A stretch of DNA of 26,971 nucleotides, from NCBI GenBank assembly GCA_900766005.1, contig CAAFTU010000036.1:1-26971 (forward strand), given 5' to 3'. This DNA comes from an uncultured Bacteroides sp. (GTDB taxonomy: Bacteria > Bacteroidota > Bacteroidia > Bacteroidales > Bacteroidaceae). How positions within the stretch are numbered: the first letter of the stretch is position 1; every line of letters starts with the position of its first letter. Positions 7,950 to 13,907 of this stretch are shown here, piece after piece. Position numbers and translations under genes: made by a program. The notes under the pieces are model-generated. The model was given only the letters and a program-made list of their open reading frames with translations, was not told where the DNA came from and made no database searches.

Positions 7950-8004
7950 CAACTTTGCTCCAACTTTGCTCCAACTTTGCTCCAACTTTGCTCCAACTTT
8001 GCTT
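7950..8004. repeat. Five tandem 11-bp iteron-like repeats
   Basis: Five head-to-tail copies of CAACTTTGCTC occur at 7950, 7961, 7972, 7983 and 7994 (the last ends in CTT). They are preceded by GCCTCAGTTTTGCTT and followed to 8053 by degenerate T-rich units ending in TTTGCC or TTTGCT. The 11-bp period places each copy on the same face of the helix. No coding role: the longest frames through it are low-complexity. Confidence 0.85.
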
Positions 8005-8070
8005 TTTTTTGCCTTATTTTGCCTCAGTTTGCTTTTTTTTGCCTCATTTTGCCACACGTCCAAACAGCTA

Positions 8071-8101
8071 TTGCATAATCCCTTAAAAATTAGTATATTT
8101 G
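8071..8101 (+). promoter_or_regulatory. Strong Bacteroides-type promoter in the repeat region
   Basis: TTG at 8071-8073, exactly 20 bp of spacer, then TATATTTG at 8094-8101 match the Bacteroides -33/-7 consensus closely. Transcription would start near 8108 on the plus strand and run through the hairpin at 8113-8140 into the small broken reading frame. This orientation is opposite to both flanking helicase genes. Confidence 0.65.
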
Positions 8102-8112
8102 CTCGTTACTTT

Positions 8113-8147
8113 AAAGGGCAACCTTCGGGTGTTGGCCTTTATTTTTG
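8113..8147 (+). other. UUCG-capped hairpin at the predicted transcript 5' end
   Basis: AAAGG (8113-8117) pairs with CCTTT (8136-8140), and CAAC/GTTG and C(TTCG)G pairs lie inside, giving a hairpin closed by a very stable UUCG tetraloop. It is followed by ATTTTTGG. It begins only about five bases after the predicted start of transcription, so it may be a 5' stabilising or attenuating structure; it could also terminate transcripts arriving from the left. Confidence 0.55.
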
Positions 8148-8170
8148 GAATGATATGAATGATGAAAACA

Positions 8171-8414
8171 ATGGCAAATTTGAAAAAGAAATTGGGTATG
8201 AAAACAGATTTATTGGGTATGAAAGCAAATTTATTAACTTCCACGGATACAGCGTTTTACGATTGTGTCTAAATTGCAAAAAATGCAAAGTGAAAAGTGG
8301 TATAAAAAACAGATTAAAATGTTGGTATTCAATAAGATAATATTTAAAAACGGGTGCGAAAAATCGCAAAAATTGGACGAAAAATGGCAAAAAATGGGCA
8401 AAAATAGCGTTTAA
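8171..8414 (+). pseudogene. Small Lys-rich reading frame interrupted by a +1 frameshift
   Basis: ATG 8171 opens a 33-residue frame beginning MANLKKKLGMKTDLLGMKAN and ending TAFYDCV before TAA at 8270-8272. In the +1 frame the reading continues without interruption as SKLQKMQSEKWYKKQIKMLV through to a TAA at 8412-8414. Joined at GTC/TCT, the two halves make an 81-residue lysine-rich helical protein. It could be a decayed small gene, a programmed +1 frameshift (GTC TAA A), or chance in A-rich DNA. It sits downstream of the promoter at 8071-8101. Family not recognised; the evidence is reading-frame continuity only. Confidence 0.35.
8359..8404. other. Phased A-tracts (predicted curved DNA)
   Basis: Five A5-A6 tracts start at 8359, 8368, 8380, 8389 and 8400, an average spacing of about 10.3 bp, close to one helical turn. 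Such phasing is known to produce intrinsic curvature. The tracts are embedded in GGCAAAAA/GCGAAAAA units, the inverted counterpart of the TTTTGCC units at 8010-8053. The segment overlaps the tail of the broken small reading frame. Confidence 0.6.
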
Positions 8415-8435
8415 CCAAAATTAAGAATCCTGCAG

Positions 8436-8495
8436 TATATATATTATATAATTATATAACTAGATAATATTAATATATATATATAATATAATAAT
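8436..8495. other. 60-bp nearly pure AT tract
   Basis: This stretch contains only A and T apart from one C and one G, with alternating TATATA segments that melt easily and can form cruciforms. It is followed immediately by two GC-rich hairpins. Such tracts occur as DNA-unwinding elements in origins, but also as simple intergenic drift. Confidence 0.8.
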
Positions 8496-8523
8496 CCTCC
8501 TACGGAGGAAGCGCGAAACGCGC
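8495..8523 (-). terminator. Twin GC-rich hairpins, possible terminator of recD2
   Basis: TCCTCC-TAC-GGAGGA (8495-8509) and GCGCG-AAA-CGCGC (8511-8523) are two perfect, adjacent short hairpins. Read on the minus strand, they lie about 90 nt after the recD2 stop and are followed by TTATTATATT, a weak U-rich tail. They may terminate the recD2 transcript, although the AT tract beyond them gives no clean T-run. Confidence 0.4.
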
Positions 8524-8555
8524 AGTGGTCGCATTTGACCTTTTTCCCAAGGTAG

Positions 8556-8595
8556 GTTGATTCAGTTCGATTCAGCTTGATTCAGCCTGATTCAG
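8556..8595. repeat. Four tandem 10-bp GATTCAG repeats
   Basis: Four consecutive 10-bp units share the core GATTCAG: GTTGATTCAG, TTCGATTCAG, CTTGATTCAG and CCTGATTCAG. A further diverged TAATTCAG follows at about 8606, running into the recD2 stop codon. The period is one helical turn. Confidence 0.8.
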
Positions 8596-8609
8596 TTGCG
8601 GATTCTAAT

Positions 8610-10829
8610 TCAGTCCGATGACAAATCGGTCTTTGACATGTTGTTCACCCTATGCGGTTCTACAGTTCTTTCTTTGCTGCAGTTTTTTGCTGCAGGTTTT
8701 GCCAATTCCGGATTCAGCCGTTCCTTCAGCTTCGTATTCCGCTTCAGCACCGACATGTTGCGGATGGCAAAGGAGAGAGCCTTTGGGGTGCCGATGAGCA
8801 CACAAATCTTTTTGGCACGGGTGATGCCCGTGTAGATCAGATTGCGCTGCAGCATCACATAATAGGTCATGAGCACCGGCATCACCACGATAGGATATTC
8901 CGATCCTTGCGACTTGTGGATGGTGGTGGCATAGGCCAAGGTCAGCTCATCCAGTTCCGAGGCCTCATATTCCACCAGGCGGTCTTCAAAGTTCACCAGC
9001 AGCGTGCGTTCCTCCATGTCCACCGATTCCACATAGCCGAGGTCCCCGTTGAACACATCCTTGTCGTAGTTGTTGCGCAGCTGCATCACCCGGTCGCCCT
9101 GGCGGAACGAATAGCCGCCCCGGTTCAAGGCTATCTGAGTAGGATTCAGGGCATTTTGCAGGGCCATGTTCAGGTTGGCAGCACCCACCACACCCCGCTG
9201 CATGGGCGTCAGCACCTGAATGTGGCTCACCCTCTGGCTGTAGGCTTTCGGCAGGCGGTTCTTTACGAGATTCACAATCTCCTCCGCCACCTTCTCCGGT
9301 TCCTCCTGCTGGATGAAGAAGAAGTCCGTCTGCTTGCCGTTGCTCGTATCGGGAAAACGTCCCTGGTTGATGGCGTGGGCACTCATCACGATGCGGCTGG
9401 TCTGTGCCTGACGGAAAATCCGTGTCAGCCGAATCACCGGAATTTTTTCGCTCTCAATGAGGTCGCGCAACACATTGCCGGCACCTACGCTCGGCAACTG
9501 GTCAATGTCGCCCACGAAGACCACACGCATGGAAGAGGGGATGGCCTTCATCAGGTTGTTCATCAGGATAATGTCAATCATCGAACATTCGTCCACAATC
9601 AGGGCATCTCCTTCGAGCGGATTCTCCTCGTTCCGTTTGTAGCCGTCCCTCGGATTGAACTCCAGCAGCCGGTGAATGGTCTTGGCCTCCATGCCGGTAG
9701 CCTCACTCATGCGTTTGGCCGCACGCCCCGTAGGAGCTGCCAGCAGGATGCGCAGTCCCATGTGCTTCAAGGCGGCAATGATTCCCTGCGTGGTGGTCGT
9801 CTTTCCCGTACCCGGTCCGCCCGTCAGTACCATCACCTTTGAGCGGATGGCTTCCTCGATGGCTTGCAGCTGCACCTCGTCATACTCAATGCCTGTCTCT
9901 TTCGACAAAGCCTGCACATCCATCTTTTTGGCAAAGAGGTCCTGTTCCGATTCACGGAGCAAAGCCAGCAACCGGTTCGTGGTGCCCACTTCGGCAAAGT
10001 AGAAAGGCGGCAGATAGATAGCCTCATCCTCCAGCTTCAAGTCGTCCGTCTGCACCATGTGGCACAAAGCCTCCCGGATGGGTGCTTCGTCAGCCTCCAG
10101 CAAGTCCAGAGCTGCCTTCACCAGCTGTTCTTCTTCGGCATAGACATGCCCTTCGTTGGCCAGCTGATTCAGGGTATAGATGATGCCACTTTGGCAACGG
10201 CGCAGGTTATTTTTCTCATAGCCCATCTTGGCTGCAATGCTGTCGGCTGTCTTGAATCCGATGCCCCAGATGTCGTCTGCCAAGCGGTAAGGATTTTCCT
10301 TCACCTTGTCGATGCTTTCCTTGCCATACTGGCGGTAGATTTTGGCAGCATACGCCGTACTCACTCCATAGCCCTGCAGGAAAAGCATCACGTTCTTGAT
10401 GTCCTTCTGCTTCTCCCAGCTCTCTCGGATTTTCTCCACCCGTTTCTTACCGATGCCCGGCACCTCGTAGAGCCGCTGGATATCCGTCTCGATCACGTCG
10501 ATGGTCTCCAGCCCGAACTGCCGGACAATGAGTTGGGCAAACTTCGGGCCGATGCCCTTCACCAGTCCGCTACCCAGGTACTTCTCGATGCCGTAAACCG
10601 TGGCCGGCATCACCTCTTCCCACGACTGGCACACGAACTGGCTGCCGTAGCGTTTGTCCACTTTCCAGTCGCCCTCACACAATAATACACTTCCGGCAGG
10701 CACCTCCAGCAGGTTGCCCACCAGTGTCACCAGGTCATCATAGCCTTTGACCTTAACTTTCATTACTGAATATCCGTTCTCGGGATTCTGATAAGTGATT
10801 CGTTCTACTACGCAGCGAAGTTTAATCAT
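8610..10829 (-). CDS. recD2: RecD2-type ATP-dependent DNA helicase
   Basis: A 739-residue protein with the full RecD2 layout. It has an N-terminal OB-like region (LVTLVGNLLEVPAGSVLLCEG), helix-hairpin-helix repeats at about 85-200 (including VPGIGKKRVEKI at 123-134 and WGIGFKTADSIA at 188-199), and a superfamily 1B helicase core. That core has Walker A GGPGTGKT (337-344), motif Ia APTGRAAKRM, Walker B DECSM (413-417), motif III VGDIDQLPSVGAG, the SH3-like insert QGDRVMQLRNNYDKDVFNGD, motif V TTHKSQGSE and motif VI YTGITRAKK. RecD2 is a 5'-3' helicase that works without RecBC in repair and replication-fork restart. The length is typical. A possible -7 element (TATTTTTG) lies at 10918-10925 on the minus strand. 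Confidence 0.95.
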   Translation of the reverse strand: MIKLRCVVERITYQNPENGYSVMKVKVKGYDDLVTLVGNLLEVPAGSVLLCEGDWKVDKRYGSQFVCQSWEEVMPATVYGIEKYLGSGLVKGIGPKFAQLIVRQFGLETIDVIETDIQRLYEVPGIGKKRVEKIRESWEKQKDIKNVMLFLQGYGVSTAYAAKIYRQYGKESIDKVKENPYRLADDIWGIGFKTADSIAAKMGYEKNNLRRCQSGIIYTLNQLANEGHVYAEEEQLVKAALDLLEADEAPIREALCHMVQTDDLKLEDEAIYLPPFYFAEVGTTNRLLALLRESEQDLFAKKMDVQALSKETGIEYDEVQLQAIEEAIRSKVMVLTGGPGTGKTTTTQGIIAALKHMGLRILLAAPTGRAAKRMSEATGMEAKTIHRLLEFNPRDGYKRNEENPLEGDALIVDECSMIDIILMNNLMKAIPSSMRVVFVGDIDQLPSVGAGNVLRDLIESEKIPVIRLTRIFRQAQTSRIVMSAHAINQGRFPDTSNGKQTDFFFIQQEEPEKVAEEIVNLVKNRLPKAYSQRVSHIQVLTPMQRGVVGAANLNMALQNALNPTQIALNRGGYSFRQGDRVMQLRNNYDKDVFNGDLGYVESVDMEERTLLVNFEDRLVEYEASELDELTLAYATTIHKSQGSEYPIVVMPVLMTYYVMLQRNLIYTGITRAKKICVLIGTPKALSFAIRNMSVLKRNTKLKERLNPELAKPAAKNCSKERTVEPHRVNNMSKTDLSSD

Positions 10830-10917
10830 GTTCTTTCTTGTAATCTGCCTTTTACATCTTCAACCATTTCTGTCCGGGAATTGATGACTGTGGTTGCCTT
10901 GATGATTATATATCTTG

Positions 10918-10925
10918 CAAAAATA
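10918..10925 (-). promoter_or_regulatory. Candidate -7 element for recD2
   Basis: CAAAAATA on the plus strand reads TATTTTTG on the minus strand, matching TAnnTTTG, about 90 nt before the recD2 start codon. A matching -33 element is not evident. The rest of the 278-nt space to the divergent umuDC-like operon shows no further gene. Confidence 0.35.
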
Positions 10926-11057
10926 CTTTTTTTATCTGTATATTAGGAGAAATAGTGTATAAAATGCATCTTCAAAACGATAAATGGCTCTCTACATTGG
11001 TTTTAATTACCGATATTGTCTGTATGTCAGGGAGATGATTTTTTCTGAAAAGTGTAT

Positions 11058-11086
11058 AACGTATTTCGGAAAACTGTTTATCTTTG
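11058..11086 (+). promoter_or_regulatory. Promoter with overlapping dyad, umuDC-like operon
   Basis: TATCTTTG at 11079-11086 is an exact -7 element 22 nt before ATG 11108. Immediately upstream, 11058-11078 forms a 21-bp dyad, AAC-N3-TTTC-G-GAAA-N3-GTT, centred at 11068 with seven of ten positions symmetric. It fills the spacer between -33 and -7, where a repressor would block sigma factor. Given the operon's content, an SOS-type (LexA-like) operator is a reasonable but unproven interpretation. Confidence 0.5.
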
Positions 11087-11107
11087 TATTGAAATAATGT
11101 TTGTGCC

Positions 11108-11464
11108 ATGGATAATCAGGAAAAACAAGTGACGAAGCAGGAGGATATGGAAATGATAAATCAAGAGGAAATACAGTCGGGAAATCAAGTAGAAAACCTG
11201 TCGAAGAAACCCGGAAGGGGCGGTAAACGACCCGGTGCGGGCCGACCGAAAGGAGACGGCAGCAGCAAGCTCTATGCGTTTCGGGCCGATAAAGAGGTGG
11301 CGGCTTATCTGGACAGCCGGGAGAACAAGACAGACTTCATCAAGGAATGTATCGTCCGGCAGATGGAAGCAGGCAGAAAACAGCAGGAAGAGGAAGCCTT
11401 GATGCAGTGGGGGGGAAGTGATGCCTACCAGCCGTATCAAGCCGATGACGTTACCGTTTTTTGA
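11108..11464 (+). CDS. Small basic DNA-binding-like protein leading the umuDC-like operon
   Basis: A 118-residue protein. The N-terminal third is polar and glutamine/glutamate-rich. Residues about 36-51 contain GRGGKRPGAGRPKGDG, a basic Gly/Arg/Pro stretch with an AT-hook-like GRP core. The segment that follows (KLYAFRADKEVAAYLDSREN to KTDFIKECIVRQME) resembles a ribbon-helix-helix fold. The tail is acidic. It is the first gene of the operon and its end overlaps the UmuD-like gene, implying coupled translation. A regulator or accessory factor for the polymerase genes is plausible from position and basic motif, but the family is not characterised as far as I know. Confidence 0.78.
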   Translation: MDNQEKQVTKQEDMEMINQEEIQSGNQVENLSKKPGRGGKRPGAGRPKGDGSSKLYAFRADKEVAAYLDSRENKTDFIKECIVRQMEAGRKQQEEEALMQWGGSDAYQPYQADDVTVF

Positions 11465-11840
11465 TGTGAAGGTGGTGGCCGGTTTCCCCATTCCGCTGAA
11501 CAACGACGAACTGGCGCAGGACATCGAGGTGTTGAAGATGTTGTGTCCACACCCGGACTCTTCGTACTTGATCCGTGTGCAGGGCCGTTCGATGATTGAA
11601 GCCGGAGTGAATGATGGCGACATCATCATAGTCGATAAGAGTGAACGGAACCCTACGGAAAAGCAGATTGCTGTTTGCGAACTGAACGGAGAATACACCT
11701 TGAAGCGGGTCTGGAGGAAGGAGGGAAGCCTCTGGCTGGTTCCGGCCAATCCCGAGTACCCCGAGATTGAAATCACTGAGGGCGATGATTTCAGTGTTTG
11801 GGGAGTCGTGACGTATATCATCCATAAGCCTGTTTATTAG
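11445..11840 (+). CDS. umuD: UmuD-like self-cleaving S24 peptidase (polymerase V accessory subunit)
   Basis: A 131-residue protein from ATG 11445. The S24/LexA-like catalytic domain shows the nucleophile motif VQGRSMIEAG (S49) and the general-base lysine in YTLKRVW (K87), 38 residues apart, close to E. coli UmuD (S60/K97). The N-terminal arm contains VVAGFPIP, so self-cleavage would fall between A12 and G13, matching the Cys-Gly site before FPSP in UmuD. RecA-stimulated cleavage yields the form that activates the Y-family polymerase. GTG 11418 or ATG 11421 upstream would lengthen the arm by eight or nine residues. The start overlaps the preceding gene and the stop lies 9 nt before the polymerase gene. 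Confidence 0.9.
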   Translation: MTLPFFDVKVVAGFPIPLNNDELAQDIEVLKMLCPHPDSSYLIRVQGRSMIEAGVNDGDIIIVDKSERNPTEKQIAVCELNGEYTLKRVWRKEGSLWLVPANPEYPEIEITEGDDFSVWGVVTYIIHKPVY

Positions 11841-11849
11841 TTCTTGAAT

Positions 11850-13118
11850 ATGATAGCATTGGTTGATTGTAACAGCTTCTTCTGTTCTGTGGAGAAGGTT
11901 TTCCATCCCGGACTGAACGGAAAGCCCGTCTGCGTGCTTTCGTGCAACGATGGCTGTATCGTAGCCTTGACTCCGGAAGCCAAGGCACTGGGATTGCGCC
12001 GGGGAGATCCTGTCTTCAAGAAGAAGGAGATTGTGGAGCGCCATGGGGTGAAACTCTTTTCTACGAACATGATGCTCTATGCTGCCATGTCGAAACGGGT
12101 GAACAACATTTTGCGCTCGTCCGTGCCTCGTTCCGAAGTCTATTCGATTGATGAGTCTTTCCTCTATCTGGACGGACTAGAGAAGTATCACGACTTGGTG
12201 GACTATATGCGTGGTGTGGTGGAAAAGGTTAAGCTCTATACGGACATACCGGTGAGTGTAGGCATTGCACCGACCAAGACCCTGGCAAAGATTGGCAGCA
12301 AATTTGCCAAGCAATACAACGGTTACCGGTCGGTGTGTATGATTGATTCAGAGGAGAAAAGACGGAAGGCGCTGGCGCTTTTCGAGTTGGCAGATGTGTG
12401 GGGAATCGGCAAGCAGACCTTGGCGAAACTCCAGTATTGGGGGATTCAGACTCCCCTGGAGTTTGCCGACAAGAAGGAAAGTTGGGTTCGTAGCCACTTC
12501 ACTAAGCCGGGACTGCAGACGTGGAAGGAACTGAATGGCATTCCGTGCATTGATACTTCGGAAGTAGCACAACGGCAGACCATCTGTACGAGCCGGAGTT
12601 TCGGGAGTCTGGTGACGGATTTCGGCGAACTGCAGGCAACGGTGGCCAGTTTTGCCGCCAGTTGTGCCAACAAACTTCGGGGACAGCATTCCTTGGCTTC
12701 TGCCGTAACGGTCTTCGTATCGAGCAACCGCTTCTGGGAGGACCTTCCTCAGTATGCCAATGGGCAGACGAGGATGCTGCCTATGCCGACCTCGGATACG
12801 ATTGAGATTACGCGGGCTGCACTGGCTGTGCTGAAGGAAATCTATCGGGAAGGTATCAGTTACAATAAATCGGGGGTCATACTGGGAAACATCACCGATG
12901 CTTCCTGCATCCAGCAGAACCTGTTTGACGAGGTGAAGAACCGTCCGGAGCGGATGCAGCTGATGAAAAGTATTGATGCATTGAATCACCGCTTCGGCTT
13001 GCGGAAGATTCATCTGGCAGTGGAGGGCGAGGAAAGACAGGCCTGGCATGCCAGGAGTGAGTTCCGAAGCGGCAATTATCTGTCGGACTTGCGGGAGATA
13101 CTGACTATTCAGATATAA
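11850..13118 (+). CDS. umuC: UmuC-like Y-family translesion DNA polymerase
   Basis: A 422-residue protein from ATG 11850, the usual UmuC length. It has the Y-family palm motifs: ALVDCNSFFCSVEKVF at the N-terminus with the first metal-binding Asp, SIDESFLYLDG with the catalytic Asp-Glu pair, and VGIAPTKTLAKIGSKFAK in the fingers/palm. A helix-hairpin-helix segment (ELADVWGIGKQTLAKL) follows, then a little-finger domain (SLASAVTVFVSSNRFWED). The C-terminal region is UmuC-specific. It performs error-prone bypass synthesis with UmuD'2 and RecA. It is preceded by the UmuD-like gene with a 9-nt gap, and expression is likely controlled from the promoter at 11058-11086. Confidence 0.95.
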   Translation: MIALVDCNSFFCSVEKVFHPGLNGKPVCVLSCNDGCIVALTPEAKALGLRRGDPVFKKKEIVERHGVKLFSTNMMLYAAMSKRVNNILRSSVPRSEVYSIDESFLYLDGLEKYHDLVDYMRGVVEKVKLYTDIPVSVGIAPTKTLAKIGSKFAKQYNGYRSVCMIDSEEKRRKALALFELADVWGIGKQTLAKLQYWGIQTPLEFADKKESWVRSHFTKPGLQTWKELNGIPCIDTSEVAQRQTICTSRSFGSLVTDFGELQATVASFAASCANKLRGQHSLASAVTVFVSSNRFWEDLPQYANGQTRMLPMPTSDTIEITRAALAVLKEIYREGISYNKSGVILGNITDASCIQQNLFDEVKNRPERMQLMKSIDALNHRFGLRKIHLAVEGEERQAWHARSEFRSGNYLSDLREILTIQI

Positions 13119-13347
13119 TTTAATTGGATAATCAAAGAATCATTCCATTAGAAAGATCTTTCTTCCTTGATAACCAAATGTGTAACATTGAAATATGCCA
13201 TGATGCCATCTCGAAAATAGCTAAACATTTCAACGTCTCTTTTATTGCAGCGAAAAAAGGATGATACACGACAAGTTACTTGTGGAAAAAACTATTTTTA
13301 ATTATGAGAAATATAATACATTTCTTTAATCTACAGTCTGATATATA
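13119..13347. other. Intergenic region after umuC with a palindromic stem
   Basis: Convergent spacer between umuC and the acetyltransferase operon. A perfect 14-bp palindrome, AGAAAGATCTTTCT (13150-13163), sits inside a larger imperfect inverted repeat (TTGGATAATCAA at 13124-13135, TTGATAACCAA at 13167-13177). The whole may act as a terminator structure for umuC, but no T-run follows directly. Nothing else recognisable. Confidence 0.45.
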
Positions 13348-13386
13348 AGAAAAATGGGAAGGGCTTTCTAACCGAAAGCCCTTCCC
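13348..13386 (-). terminator. Strong rho-independent terminator of the AlbA_2/GNAT operon
   Basis: A perfect 13-bp stem (GGGAAGGGCTTTC at 13356-13368, GAAAGCCCTTCCC at 13374-13386) has a five-base loop. On the minus strand it is followed by ATTTTTCTT (plus-strand A-run at 13350-13354). It lies about 40 nt beyond the stop of the acetyltransferase gene. Confidence 0.9.
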
Positions 13387-13423
13387 TAACTATAAAAATT
13401 AATTTCTTACTAAGGAAGTAATT

Positions 13424-13900
13424 CTATCCATTTAATTCTTTTCGGAAATAAATCATATCCTGCAATAACTTTCCCTCTTCTATTATCGGGTGGTCGTAAT
13501 GATCCGTGAAGAAATTTGGAATGGTATGGGAATAGTGAAAACCACAGCTTCGATAGAAAGAGGTGGTTTGCACACTGTCACCTGTACCAACCTGCATAAT
13601 TTGTTTTATCCCTTTGTACTGTTGGCACAAGTATGCAATAAATCTTTTACCATAACCATGCCTTTGGAATGACGGAGAAATAGCTATATTCTTCAATTCG
13701 CAGACACCGTCTCCTTCGTCTGTAACTACGGCTACACCGATGGGACTGCCTGCTTCTGTTGAAAACATTACAAACATTTCTCCCCACTCCAGATAACGGT
13801 CTATCATGGACTCCTGCTCATCGCCCAGCAACAGCAGTTGCAAATACTGCTTTTTCCTGGTTTCCTGTTTGATGATGTATATAGGTTCAATAAGTTTCAT
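13424..13900 (-). CDS. GNAT family N-acetyltransferase
   Basis: A 158-residue single-domain GNAT protein. Motif A is clear: ELKNIAISPSFQRHGYGKRF, where Q/R-x-x-G-x-G binds the acetyl-CoA pyrophosphate. The C-terminal motif B region SFYRSCGFHYSHTIPNFF is typical of small-molecule or peptide acetyltransferases. The substrate cannot be deduced. The start codon lies 7 nt after the stop of the upstream AlbA_2 regulator gene, so the two form an operon, and the pairing suggests the acetyltransferase is under that regulator's control (inference). Confidence 0.9.
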   Translation of the reverse strand: MKLIEPIYIIKQETRKKQYLQLLLLGDEQESMIDRYLEWGEMFVMFSTEAGSPIGVAVVTDEGDGVCELKNIAISPSFQRHGYGKRFIAYLCQQYKGIKQIMQVGTGDSVQTTSFYRSCGFHYSHTIPNFFTDHYDHPIIEEGKLLQDMIYFRKELNG

Positions 13901-13907
13901 GCTTTCA

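Larger units (their letters stand above)
7571..8609. other. About 1 kb repeat-rich non-coding region between two helicase genes
   Basis: Much richer in A+T than its neighbours and without a convincing long gene. From left to right it holds: a candidate promoter for the helicase (7662-7669), three degenerate 22-bp repeats (7692-7756), a 93-nt dyad (7782-7874), five 11-bp iteron-like repeats followed by T-rich TTTGCC repeats (7950-8053), a strong plus-strand promoter (8071-8101) with an immediate UUCG hairpin, a broken small reading frame (8171-8414), phased A-tracts (8359-8404), a 60-bp AT tract (8436-8495), two GC-rich hairpins (8495-8523) and four 10-bp repeats (8556-8595). Confidence 0.8.

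Noticed and set aside
7950..8053. CRISPR array
   Set aside because: The units are 11 bp with no spacers of regular length and no cas genes nearby.
7877..8086. Short plus-strand frames through the 11-bp repeats
   Set aside because: Their sequence is only the translation of tandem repeats (low-complexity Leu/Phe/Cys); no start signal or homology supports them.
8155..8340. A 61-residue plus-strand frame (MNDENNGKFEKEIGYENRF...)
   Set aside because: It overlaps the better-supported 33-residue frame in another register, has no recognisable family, and lies in A-rich DNA where lysine-rich chance frames are common.
8359..8523. Chromosomal oriC
   Set aside because: No TTATCCACA-type DnaA box cluster or dnaA gene is visible; origin-like architecture is noted only as a hypothesis.
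8652..9842. Long plus-strand frame opposite recD2
   Set aside because: It is antisense to a clear RecD2 gene with all helicase motifs; its His/Gln-rich translation is typical of a complement-strand shadow.
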